Source: Parachlorella kessleri
Taxonomy: Eukaryota; Chlorophyta; Trebouxiophyceae; Chlorellales; Chlorellaceae
Reading direction: 5' to 3'
Length of the DNA stretch: 64,000 nucleotides
NCBI GenBank assembly: GCA_001598975.1
Contig: BBXU01001039.1
Location: forward strand, 39,488 to 103,487
In this document: one piece after another, positions 1-9,698 of the stretch
Numbering within the stretch: the first letter of the stretch is position 1
Layout: every line of letters begins with the position of its first letter
Position numbers and translations under genes: made by a program
The notes under the pieces: generated by a model
The model's input: the letters and a program-made list of their open reading frames with translations, nothing else
What the model was told of the DNA's origin: nothing
Databases searched by the model: none

Positions 1-3000
1 ACCTGATGCCACAACTGCTGCCACACGTGGCAAACCTTAACCATCCAGGCCTCGAAAATCGCCCCACTGAAAGTACTACTCACGTGCCGTCATCACCTTT
101 TCCCTTACCTAATGTTCGCCGCGAGCCACGGGGTCCCCTCCTCCTCAACTTCCTCCCCAGACGGCCGCTGCTGCTCCTCGACTGCAGCTCGCGGCGGTAG
201 CCCCGCCGCCCCTGTGCTCCCGCTGCGCTGCCTCTTGTCTGCCTGGTCGGCCCTGGTGCTGCGGTCATCCCCATCTGCAGGGAAGCTACCTGCTGCAGCT
301 TGCCAGGTAGTAAAACACTTCTCAAGGTCAATGATATCATCGGCAATGCACAACTGCCCTTTCTGTCAATCCCACCTGTCTGCAAGCATGTCAGCCGTCT
401 CGAAAAAGTAACCGGCCGGCCAGCTGTGCCACACAGGAACTCTTCATCACCCATGCACGACATGTAATCAGCCCAGCATCGCCCGCCAAGCAAAGCCCAA
501 AATACCTCGCTTGGCGCCGTGACGGTGGTGGTGTTTGGATGAGGAGGGCTCAGCTCGGTCCCTGTCGCTATCTTGTGCATCACCGCGAGAGCCAGGCCGC
601 TCCTCCTGCCTCTCTCCTAGCTCCATACACCGCACCGTCACCGTCTCGTGGCTGGGCAGCAGCCGCACCCGCGCCCGCTCTACAGCGCGGCCAAGGCAGC
701 CTGTCGTCAGCATACCCGAGCATAACCTGCTCATGCACCCAACATGTGGCAGCATTCCAAGCCCTAGGACCAACATCCCTGCGGCTCAACTCGGACGACA
801 GCAGGGGCCGCACGCTGAGCCCGCGGTGCGGTCAGTGATACAGAGGTCACGGATGCACTGCAGTGCTGGTCGTAAACGGGCACCCTCCATTAGTCATCCC
901 CCACCTGACCGGCCCTCCTCCTTGGGCTCTAGCGCCACCACCTCACACAGCAGGCCGCTGTGCCGCCCGTCCACAACACGCATCACCTGCAGGCCGCAGC
1001 ACCCAGTGCAAACCCATTGCATGCCCCACCCCCTGCTATGGGAAGACACTTGGCAGGCAGCCATGCGGACCTATTCCTAATGGATTCCCTTCCTTGCGAG
1101 AGGCACCGGCGGCAGGCAGGTCTTGGCCGCTCTCTTCACGGTGGCCAGGGCCAGTGTAGGACTTGCAGCAAAGCGAAAGAAAGACAACCAACAACTCCAA
1201 ACTTGCCAACTAGCATTCCTGGCTCATCCAGCTCCCCCAGCGACCGGCTACGTAAGACACACCACGGCATGAAATCCAGCACCGCAGCAACAACCAGCGC
1301 TTAAGAACTACCAAAGCCAACCGTAATGCATGCACACATGCGCCCGCACGCATACCTTTCCAGGGTGCACACCCTCCTTACGCCGCTCCACCAGCTTTTC
1401 ATCAACCGGCTTGGAGGACTTTACGTGGCCATCAGCATCTAGGTAGACTAGGTCCTTCTTGTCTCGGCTCTCACCTGCGCAAGGGCCGGATAGCGGCACC
1501 GGCCAGGGTCGCAAGGAATACACAGCCATTGTTGCGCTCGGAGCCTTGTGGCAGAGCTGAGGTCGGCACTGTGGTGAGTTGAGCATGACCTGATCTTACA
1601 GGATTCTGGCAGGATTGCCAAGACGGTCACTTGCAGGCCCAGGGCTTGCACATGGGCATTCCCACAGCGCCTGCCAGCTCAGCACCTCCCGCCAGGGACT
1701 GCGGCGCAACTTGTCGCCCGAGCGTAGAAGCACAGCGCACAAACTTGTCAAGGTAAACAATATGACAGAAGTGCCGGTGCCCCCCCAATACATGCAGCAG
1801 ACGCTGGTGGACTTCCGCTTCCAGGCGGAGGGACCCCGAGGATTCAAAGTAGGCGTGTCGAAGTATGGCAAGGAAAGCAAGAAGCGAAAGCTTGAGGAGT
1901 ACGAAGCTCAAGTGGAAGAGGAGCAGGCCGGCATGGGAGTCGATGGCGAGCAGCAAGAGCCGGTGCAAATAGGACAAGTGAAGAAGCCCAAGCTAGACAC
2001 AACAGGAGTGGGCAAGGTGCGCGGGATGCACGTGCATGTGTGCATGCAACCGTGGTAGCTGGCTCTGCACACGGCTACAAAAGCACCTTAAAGTGGGGCT
2101 TGGAAGAAGTTAGCTGGCTGGCCAAGGCAATACCACTGGCACTGGTTGGCTGCCCAGTTAGCGGAAAACCGGGCACTTCGCCACTAACTCGGGCTGCAAG
2201 TGTTGCAACGCAGGTATCAGGGCGTGCCTGGAAGCAGCCGGCGAAGCGAGCAGGGACGCTCAAAAACCCAAAGCTGGCCAGCAGCTGGGACAAGAAGATG
2301 CAGCAGAAGGCGGTTGACAAGGCGTACAAGGATGCAAAGCAGGCGGCATTGCAAGCTCAGAAAGAGGCCAAGCAGGTGTGGGGGCAGGAAGCCTTAAGTC
2401 TTGGGGCCAACCAGGAGGCAGCAACCCCAAAAGTGGACCTGTGCCCCCTGGGAATTGCTGGCATGTACAGCACGACGAGTTAGTAGTCCTGGGAAGCTTG
2501 ATGAGGAGGAACTTGTGTCAGCGACGTCTGCACTAAAGGCGTCCAGGTCGCCTGGATTCGCATGCCTGTCTTAGGTTGTACCCTTGAATTATAGGGGTTT
2601 GAGGCCAGAGCATGAAGTTGCCGCTGCGTTGCCGTTATGCCGCAGGCGGAGCGGCAGCGGCGGGAGGCGGCTAAGAAACGCAAGGAGGAGGCGCAGCGCA
2701 AGGCGGAGCTGGCCACAGCCCAGAAGATCAGTAACCCCGCGACGCTTAAGAAGATGTTGAAATCGAAGAAGCTTAGAAAGTCGCTGAGGACGACGGCAGA
2801 GTGAGGGGGGTTGTGTCAGATGGGTAGGATGGAGGATGGACCATGGGGCTGTAGTGTGTAGGATGCTAGGGAGAGCTGGTGACACGCATGAGAGATGGAA
2901 TAGGTGTTGTTGTGCCCAGATGTACACTAGAAAGCCTGTCAGCATCGCGGGAAGAACCTGTGTGTAAAATAGCTAGGCAGCGGCCGCTCTTGGATTTGAG

Positions 3001-5026
3001 TGATACTCGAAGACCACGCTTGTGCAAGCTCCAGCAGTGCAAGGTCCACACAAGGGCCGCTCTCCGGCACATCCTCATGTTTCTTCACTTCAATCCGCCT
3101 CCCATTCCTGCAAGGCCTGCATACCCACCATCCCTAGCAAAGCCTTCCTCACGCTGCATTAGAAGAATTCCCTTCAAGAGTTCAACCCTGCCCCCCCCCC
3201 CCACCCACACACACACCTGCCATGCCCACCCACCTGGCTTGATGAACTTCTTCTGGTGGGTGTCGGGTGCGGGTGTTGCTCCCAAACCCAGCCGCTGCGG
3301 CCGCCTCACCAGTTCCTTAGCAACCACCTCCCCCTTGCCGCCTCGACCGATGGCCCGCCCCTCTTGCCACCCCATGCCCCTGCATTAGCAGCATAGCAGG
3401 AGGCGTGGACAAGGCCGCTCCTCGGCTTGGAATGCTTGCCACCTTCAACGGAAGCCAGCCCAGGTTCAGCTATCGCGCAAACCACACTGACCGACTCCGT
3501 CAGGACAAGGGGATGTACTGGTAAGGGCAAGCAGCCCCTTTGCCTGCGGTCGGTTCCGCCCAGCGGCACCTCTCCAGAGTCTCATCACTCTTGCCCCGCA
3601 GCTTGGCACGGGGCAAGGAGGGGCCGTGTTGCCTTGGCGGGGAAGCTGGCGTGGGATGGTAAAACCACTGCCAGCTGACGATGGCACCCCTCCTAGGGCG
3701 CCGCACGCATCCCACACGTTGGTCAACCCAGACAAACTTAGGCCCCCAGCCCTGTGCTGCCGTGCTGCGTGTTCTCCAAGTGTTGCAGCCCCATCCAGGC
3801 CTGCAGGCCCAGCGTGTACCTCACCTAAGCAATGCCTCCCCAAACTTGTCCACAGGCATGGCGTCATAGGCTTCTAGCGGCGCCTCGGCCGGCAGCTCTG
3901 CCAGGTCTCGCTTCAGCGCCTCTGTCTCTCGCTCTGCTTCGCCAGGGTGCTGCTGCTCATCTGGCCGAGCCGCCGCTGCGGCGTGGCCGTTGGCCTGCGG
4001 CACCGCCAGAGGAGTGATGGGGGACCTGTCAGAACCTTGCATATGCAGCTGCTCTGTTGGTAAAGCAGCTGTGGACCAGCATATGTGGGTTATGTTCCAC
4101 AGCGCGAAGGAGCGTGCCACAGCCGCCGCAGCAGCAGCTAGACACACACTAACATGTGCTGCGGCAACATCCCCTGCGTAGGACGAGGGGCTGGACTTGT
4201 TGTTTTAGGCCACAAGCCCCCAGGAGCTTGCAGCAGCCCCTCTCCCCATGGCAAGGACCTGACAAGGCGCCCTCCCCCCTCCTACTCCCAAGCAAGCCAC
4301 CCTTGTCGGTGCAGGCGCCCTCCGTTGCCTTTTCTTTCTCTTTTAAGCCGCTACCAAACCCAGTCTGCCCCTAGCCAGACCCAACCATGCTCCCAGCCAG
4401 GCCGCGCACACCTGCGGCCGCGAGCGTTGCTGCAACCCATAGGTGACCTTCTCCTGCGCCACTTCGGGCCCCGCAACCTCGAACTTGTCAATGCCCTCTG
4501 CATCAATTCTGTCTGCCGCCTCCGGTAAGTAGGTGGGCCTGAACTTGCCACCCGCTACCCTGCAGGCAAGATTGCACCGACTGAAACAACTAGGTGGATG
4601 ACTGCGACTGTTACCACGTGCTTTGCACTTGGTAGCGCACAGTGCCCATCCAGCGCGGGCACGTGAGGCCGGTCTCCCCTAGCCAACCACCTTAAGCGGG
4701 ACCCATGCAAGTGAACAGAACCCTTGTGATGTCCCTGAGAGAGTTCCAAGGTCGTCTAGGGTGCTATTGTGCCAGGCTGGTGTTCAGGCAAAGGGTGCTA
4801 CACGAGTTCTGGTGTGCAGATGTAATCAAAGCTCCCACCTGTACGTATTCTCTTGCTTGGGAATGATCAGTGCCTCCTGGCCTGGAAGTCTGGGCTCTGC
4901 TGTCTCCAGGCCGCCCTTACCGAACCCAATGACAGCCTCTCGTTTGTCATCGCCGTCCTTCTCTTGAACATCAACACGGCGGGCCTGCTTCTTGCCAGTG
5001 AAGGCCAAGCTGAAGCCTGACGCCAT
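1..5026 (-). CDS. MOS2: MOS2/GPKOW/Spp2-like G-patch and KOW splicing factor (partial)
   Basis: This nuclear RNA-binding protein family joins the spliceosome at the DEAH helicase activation step; plant MOS2 also acts in immunity and miRNA processing. Exons on the minus strand, in order: 4839-5026, 4412-4538, 3825-3994, 3234-3379, 1356-1474, 905-986, 506-679, 109-274. All junction phases agree and give about 390 residues before the left edge. The N-terminus reads MASGFSLAFTGKK and is followed by IIPKQENTYRP, a conserved family segment. A G-patch (DKFGEALLRGMGWQEGRAIG, then RLGLG) lies at about residues 150-195. A first KOW domain (VMRVVDGRHSGLLCEVVALE, then RARVRLLPSHETVTVR) lies at about 250-300. 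The last exon ends in TPWLAANIR, the start of the second KOW region; the rest is outside, possibly resuming at position 2. The intron 1475-3233 holds a complete gene on the other strand. The start shares a 295-bp spacer with the divergent gene at 5322. Confidence 0.87.
1762..2804 (+). CDS. CGR1: CGR1/CCDC86-type rRNA-processing protein, nested gene
   Basis: This is a small basic nucleolar protein of the Cgr1 family, which in yeast is needed for 60S pre-rRNA processing. Exons are 1762-2016, 2214-2375 and 2646-2804, with phase 0 at both introns, giving 191 residues. The family core is clear: SGRAWKQPAKRAGTLKNP, then SSWDKKMQQKAVDKAY, then a Lys/Arg/Glu/Ala helix, and finally ISNPATLKKMLKSKKLRKSL close to the C-terminus. 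The N-terminal exon carries acidic and basic low-complexity sequence. An in-frame ATG exists at 1615, but the one at 1762 gives the more typical N-terminus and is preferred. The whole gene lies inside intron 1475-3233 of the MOS2-like gene, on the opposite strand, so the two transcripts are complementary there. A TGTAA signal follows at 2963. Confidence 0.9.
2963..2967 (+). terminator. Putative polyadenylation signal TGTAA for CGR1
   Basis: TGTAA, the usual green-algal polyadenylation signal, occurs 159 bases after the CGR1 stop codon and still within the host intron. Five bases occur by chance, so this rests on position. Confidence 0.45.
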
Positions 5027-5321
5027 GTGGGCCACAACTTGTACAACCTTCCGACTAGATAAAACACATGATGATGTGCTTAGCCTGGGCATACATGTTC
5101 GCAAACACCTGGTACCGCACCTAGCGCTCGCTGCTTTCCGTGCTGCACGACATCATACCCGCGTCCCTAAACGCTGCACCTCTTCCCCGTTTCGGTGCGT
5201 CCCATGCCTGTTTCGATTCGCTGCACAATAAGAATTGGGCTGGCCTCCCATAGAGCGAAGGTAGACCGCTTGGGCTTTCAAAGTGCTCCCGTTGCGGATA
5301 GACACTTCACAGGCCGGCCTG
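5027..5321. promoter_or_regulatory. Divergent promoter region between the MOS2-like gene and tetraspan A
   Basis: Two start codons face away from each other across 295 bases, so this spacer must hold both 5' untranslated regions and both promoters. No TATA box or named motif was recognised. Confidence 0.5.
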
Positions 5322-8284
5322 ATGGGGGCTCTCAGCATCTTGCAGTTCATACTTGTGATAGCTCAGGTTAGTGAGCGGTGATTGCCGTCCATCAGCCGAG
5401 CTAGCCGTTTCATGACGCCTGCCCCTGTGCTAACGCGCGGGTCCCTAACCCCCACGCTGTTTGGTCCGCAGATAGGTATATCGATTGCCATCGCTGTGGT
5501 GGTCCGGCAGGACCTTTGGTATCAGATCCCAGGCACAGGTGCGTCTAGCTAAGGTCTAGATAGTTAAGCCCATACCGGCTCACAGTTGCTGTGGTCGATG
5601 TCTTTATCAAAAAGGAGCGCTGGGCCCCACCTTACGGTAGTGTAGCCTCTAGCGCAGTACGTATAGTTTAGGCTTGAGGGCTTGCTCTGCTGTTTTGGAG
5701 GGTAGGTCTGTTGTGCCCAGTGGGAAACCCTGCCCACCTGTGCTGCGTGTCAACGGGGTTTGCCACGTCTTGCACTGCAGCGTACAACAACTGCTACTAC
5801 TACTGGTATGGGAGGACTGTCTGCTATGGCGAGTGGGTGTGCCTGATGACTGAGTCAAGGTAAAGCCTGCTGTCGGCGGCGTGGCTACACACTGGAGGGG
5901 ACAGGTGTGGGATGGGACGCTAAGTGGACCCAGGGAGGGGGCACACTCTGGTGCAGCTGCTGCGATGCTGCCCCTGCTGCGCGTGGTGTTGCTGTCATCC
6001 GTGGTTATGTGGCAGTCTGCCCAAAGCAGGCTGGCTGCGGCCAGCCTGACCAGACTTGTCGTCTTGCAGGAGGGTCCCTCCCTTTCTGTCGTCATGTCAC
6101 ATGCTTGTCAAGTCATGCCCGTCCTGTCAATGTGTGCTGATCCGCCCCCTGGGCCCTGGGTGCTGCTGCAGCACCAACATCTGCAGCTATGCCTGGGCCG
6201 TGTGTGCGGTCAGCTTCGGGTTGTCGATCCTGCTGGCTATTGCTCAGGTAACCCTGCGGGAGCTGTTGCTGCGCTTATGTTTGCTTGGGTAATGCCCAGG
6301 GGTGCTGAGCTCCTGCTGACCACGCTGGGCACTGGCATCAGGTCTCCATCGGCGTGGATGGGTGTAGTGCCCATGCTTCTCATGAGTGGTGGCCCTGAAC
6401 TCCTGCAACAGTCTCCTGCCATGCTTCCGCACCTGTCTGTGCCTTGGCCCCGTGAGCAGCCCAGTCCTGTTTCCCTTCCATGAAGTGCACCAGCTCGTGT
6501 CTTCTGTTGGTGTCACTTTTGCACGCCCGGGTCTCACAGCCTGCTAGCTGTTGTTGTCCGCCTGGCTTGCAGGCTGGTAGGGGCCGCTACGGCCGGGCCT
6601 GCCTCTGCTCAGCCGTGTTTGCCGCCCTTGTGGGCCTGGCCTGGTGGATTGGCGGCGCCGTAACATTCTTAGGTGAGGCGGACCTTTCCCTACTTGTTGC
6701 CCTGTTGTCATGAACCTACTTTCCAAGTATGATGGTAGTGGTGCGAACAGAGGACGAAGGATTTAGCTGGATTGACAGGGCTGGATGCACGAATGCTGTT
6801 ACCTTCTGTTTGTGAGGGGGGTGACTAGGCTGGACGAGAGGCGCTCCTAGTCAGCGGGGCTGAGGACAACACTTGGGAGAGCGTGAGAGAGGGAAACGCT
6901 GCGCACGTGATGTATGGAACTGCTTTGAGCTCCTACTTGCAAAAGCTGCCTCCTTCGCCTGCCCTGCAGTCAACTCCAACAATGCTGACGACTCTGGTAT
7001 CAAGCTGCTGGATGACGCTCATAACGACCGCGTGGCTGTGTACGCCATGGCCTGGACGGAGGTGAGGTGCAGAGACACAGAGAAAACCCCCCGCATATTT
7101 TTTGGGTCTGCATGCATATCGGGCTGCTCGATGGAAGGAACAATGGCCTCAAGGCTGTGTACGCCATGGCCTGGACAGAGGTGAGGCCAATCACGAGCAC
7201 CTCGCGAGGGTGTGGGTCACGGCTGGGCGGGCGCCAGACCTAGTCGAGTATCCGAGTTATATCATGCATTGGTGTGGTACGCATGCGTGCGACCCTTGGG
7301 GTTCTGTATTGCCCTCTAGGATTAGGTGGCGGTGGGGGTGGCGTTTGAAATTGCTGCAGTGAAACGATGCTCACAAGCAGTGCATGCTGTTACACCCACC
7401 CGCTCACATCCCAGCCACTAGGTGGTGTATGGGTGCAGAGTGGCAGTGCAAGCTGCCTTCGAATGCTGGGAGGGCTGCGTTGCAAATCTGACACGGTCTT
7501 GTTGTGCTGCCATTGCTGCCTGTGAGCAGGTGGGTCTGTTTTTCCTTTCCGCCCTGGTGGCTCTGGCCGACTGCAAAAACCCGCCCAAGCCCCAGCCCCA
7601 AGCACAGGCATACCCCACCGGTAAGTAGCCTGGCTGGCAGCGTCAGCAACATGTGGCTTCAAGTGGACTAGGCTGACGAAATTTCTGGGCTCACTGGGCA
7701 TTGGTGCAGCATTCTGTGCTGATTCTTATGAGGAGAACATCGGCGTCCTCTGAGGGCAACCTGCATAGCACTTCCAAGCAGGCAATGAAATGAATGTGGT
7801 GGTGCCAGGCGCCCACCTGCCAGGACCCTATCCCATCGCCCCCCTCGGCGCCTCACTACCCTAACTCACGCTGTCGCACGTTGCCCAGCGGCAGCAGGCT
7901 CAGCAGGCTGCCTGCCGGTGGGGCCCAGCCTCAGACCCTAACCCATCCACCCCTGGGCTGCCATGTCCTGACACATCTGCACCAAGTCACCCTGCAGGTG
8001 CTCTTGTGACATCTGTGCCAAATCATCCTGCAGGTGCATATGTCCAGCAGCCGCCCGCCTATGGGGCCCAGCCTGCCTATAGCACCGCGCCGCCTCCCTA
8101 CGCCTACCCCCCGCCCGGTGCCGGTGGCTACTCCGCCCCCCCTCCTGGCTACCCTGTGGGTGCCCAGTACGCCACACCCGCCTACCCGCCCCCCGCCCCC
8201 GGTGGCTACAACCCGGCGCCGCCGACCGCCTACCCCCCGCCCGGCGCCGCCGCCGGCACCCCGGCAACTGACGCCAAGGTGTAG
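5322..8284 (+). CDS. Tetraspan membrane protein with Pro/Tyr-rich tail, copy A
   Basis: I do not recognise a named family. Exons 5322-5366, 5472-5538, 5781-5859, 6172-6247, 6573-6672, 6970-7061, 7422-7620 and 8034-8284 join in frame to give 302 residues. Four hydrophobic segments are visible: about 4-30 (LQFILVIAQIGISIAIAVVV), 66-89 (SYAWAVCAVSFGLSILLAIA), 97-122 (with the pair WWIGG) and about 178-205. A Cys- and aromatic-rich loop with NNCYYYWYGRTVCYGEW sits between segments 1 and 2. The last 90 or so residues are Pro, Tyr, Ala and Gly repeats of the PPPGY/PPAYGAQ kind, recalling the tails of synaptophysin-like MARVEL proteins. That resemblance is architectural only. The paralogue at 17216 shares VRQ(D/N)LW, TN(I/L)CSY and the WW pair. 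Compared with copy B, copy A has two extra introns (5539-5780 and 7062-7421). Confidence 0.8.
7153..7186 (+). repeat. Intronic duplicate of the end of tetraspan A exon 6
   Basis: These 34 bases repeat the last 28 bases of exon 6 plus its GTGAGG donor (7034-7067) with one mismatch, 119 bases downstream inside the following intron. Using the second donor would shift the frame, so the exon ending at 7061 is preferred. Confidence 0.85.
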
Positions 8285-9698
8285 GGGACCTAGGCAGCTG
8301 TGGTGCGCTGCTGGTGCATGGAATTGGAGAAAAGTTCCGGGTTTCGGACTCCAATGGAGGAAGCAGGCAGCTGGCTATCAGGGCTTTTCTCCTGCGTTCT
8401 GGTATAGCTGGGCATGCAATAATGTATTCTGCTGCACAACATCAAGACCAGTAGTTGTGCTGTGAAGATCGGTACTTCCTCTATGGTTCTCTGTTTGTCT
8501 GTTTGTTTTGTTTTAGCTTGCAGTCTTCCCGTAGGCACAAGCCTAGTCCAGTGGTTCGTTTGGCCCCGTTTGCATGGAGCGTGCGTGCTTGAGTCGATCA
8601 TAAGGAATACAGCTTGGTAGGGGTAGTACGGATGTCAGCTACATCCGTGGGTTGTATTGGTATGGTTTCATTTTTGGCATTACCTCTTTTGCTACGTGCA
8701 CCTGTCTTGTCGATGCCTTTCCTTATCCTCGAGCTTTAACATGGTAACATGAGCACATTATGCCCCAGAAATCAGCAGCAAGGCTAGGAGCGCAAACACT
8801 CAAAACTTTGCAACGCAGTAGTGCTTGAAGGCAAAACTCTGGTGCAGCCTGTGGCAGAGGCTGAGGATAAATGCAGGAGGAGCCAACAACACAGCACAGT
8901 CAAAGAAAACAGCAGGGGCGAAATAAGCAGCGCAGACCAGGGAAGCAGATGAGCAGCAGGAGGTAGGAAGTAATAATGCCAACACAGCACACATGCAGTT
9001 CATTCGCAGCTCCAACAAGCAGATCAGTGAATAGTGGCCATGAGTATCGTGCACGATCCAGGCATGGCTCAGAGCCTACTTGCATCCAGCCCTGTCAGTA
9101 CAGTTCACACTAAACTCTCGGTTCGCTCCACCAGCCATCATGAATAGATACACTATCCAGAATACAGAGAGACATCCCGCAAACACAGTGGCCACCAGGA
9201 TGTTGGCATGTTAGGCAGGCTCAGTAGTTTCAGTCGCTGGACCCTAGCAGCATGTCACATGACAGCTCACAATTTGCATCTGGGCACAGTGCCAAGCACC
9301 TCTCGAACGCGGAAGGGAGCTCTTCAAAGGTCCTACACAACACAGGCGGCAGGAACAAGTCAAAAGAACATGCGCACACAAGACCCCTCGGCAACCGCTC
9401 TTGGGAGCCAGCCGGCTCCTCAATTCGGGTGCACAGCAGTCCTATGTAGCAGCAGAAGTGCCCGGAGAAGCCTGACAGTGCCCCAGTCAGCCATTCTTTG
9501 ATAGCAAGAGGGCACCACACCTGACAGCCGTGATCGCATGCGCTACCCCAGCAGAGGCGGCGGCTGGCCTGGTACCCTGGCCCATACTGCTCACCCAGGG
9601 CGCCACAGGACTCCCTGCTCTTTGCACAACTGGCTTCTTGCTTTCCAGGGCAAACGCCGCACCCCCTGCTGGGCCAAGCCACCTGCCTGTTGCCGGGC
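8285..9698. other. Convergent 3' spacer between tetraspan A and HYDA
   Basis: This stretch lies between two stop codons that face each other, so it should contain both 3' untranslated regions. A T/G-rich tract lies at about 8491-8516. No TGTAA was found on either strand, and no open frame here shows a recognisable family motif. Confidence 0.5.

Noticed and set aside
5881..6483. 200-codon open frame on the plus strand
   Set aside because: It overlaps exon 4 of tetraspan A in another frame and crosses introns. It has no family motif, and open frames of this length are common by chance at this base composition.
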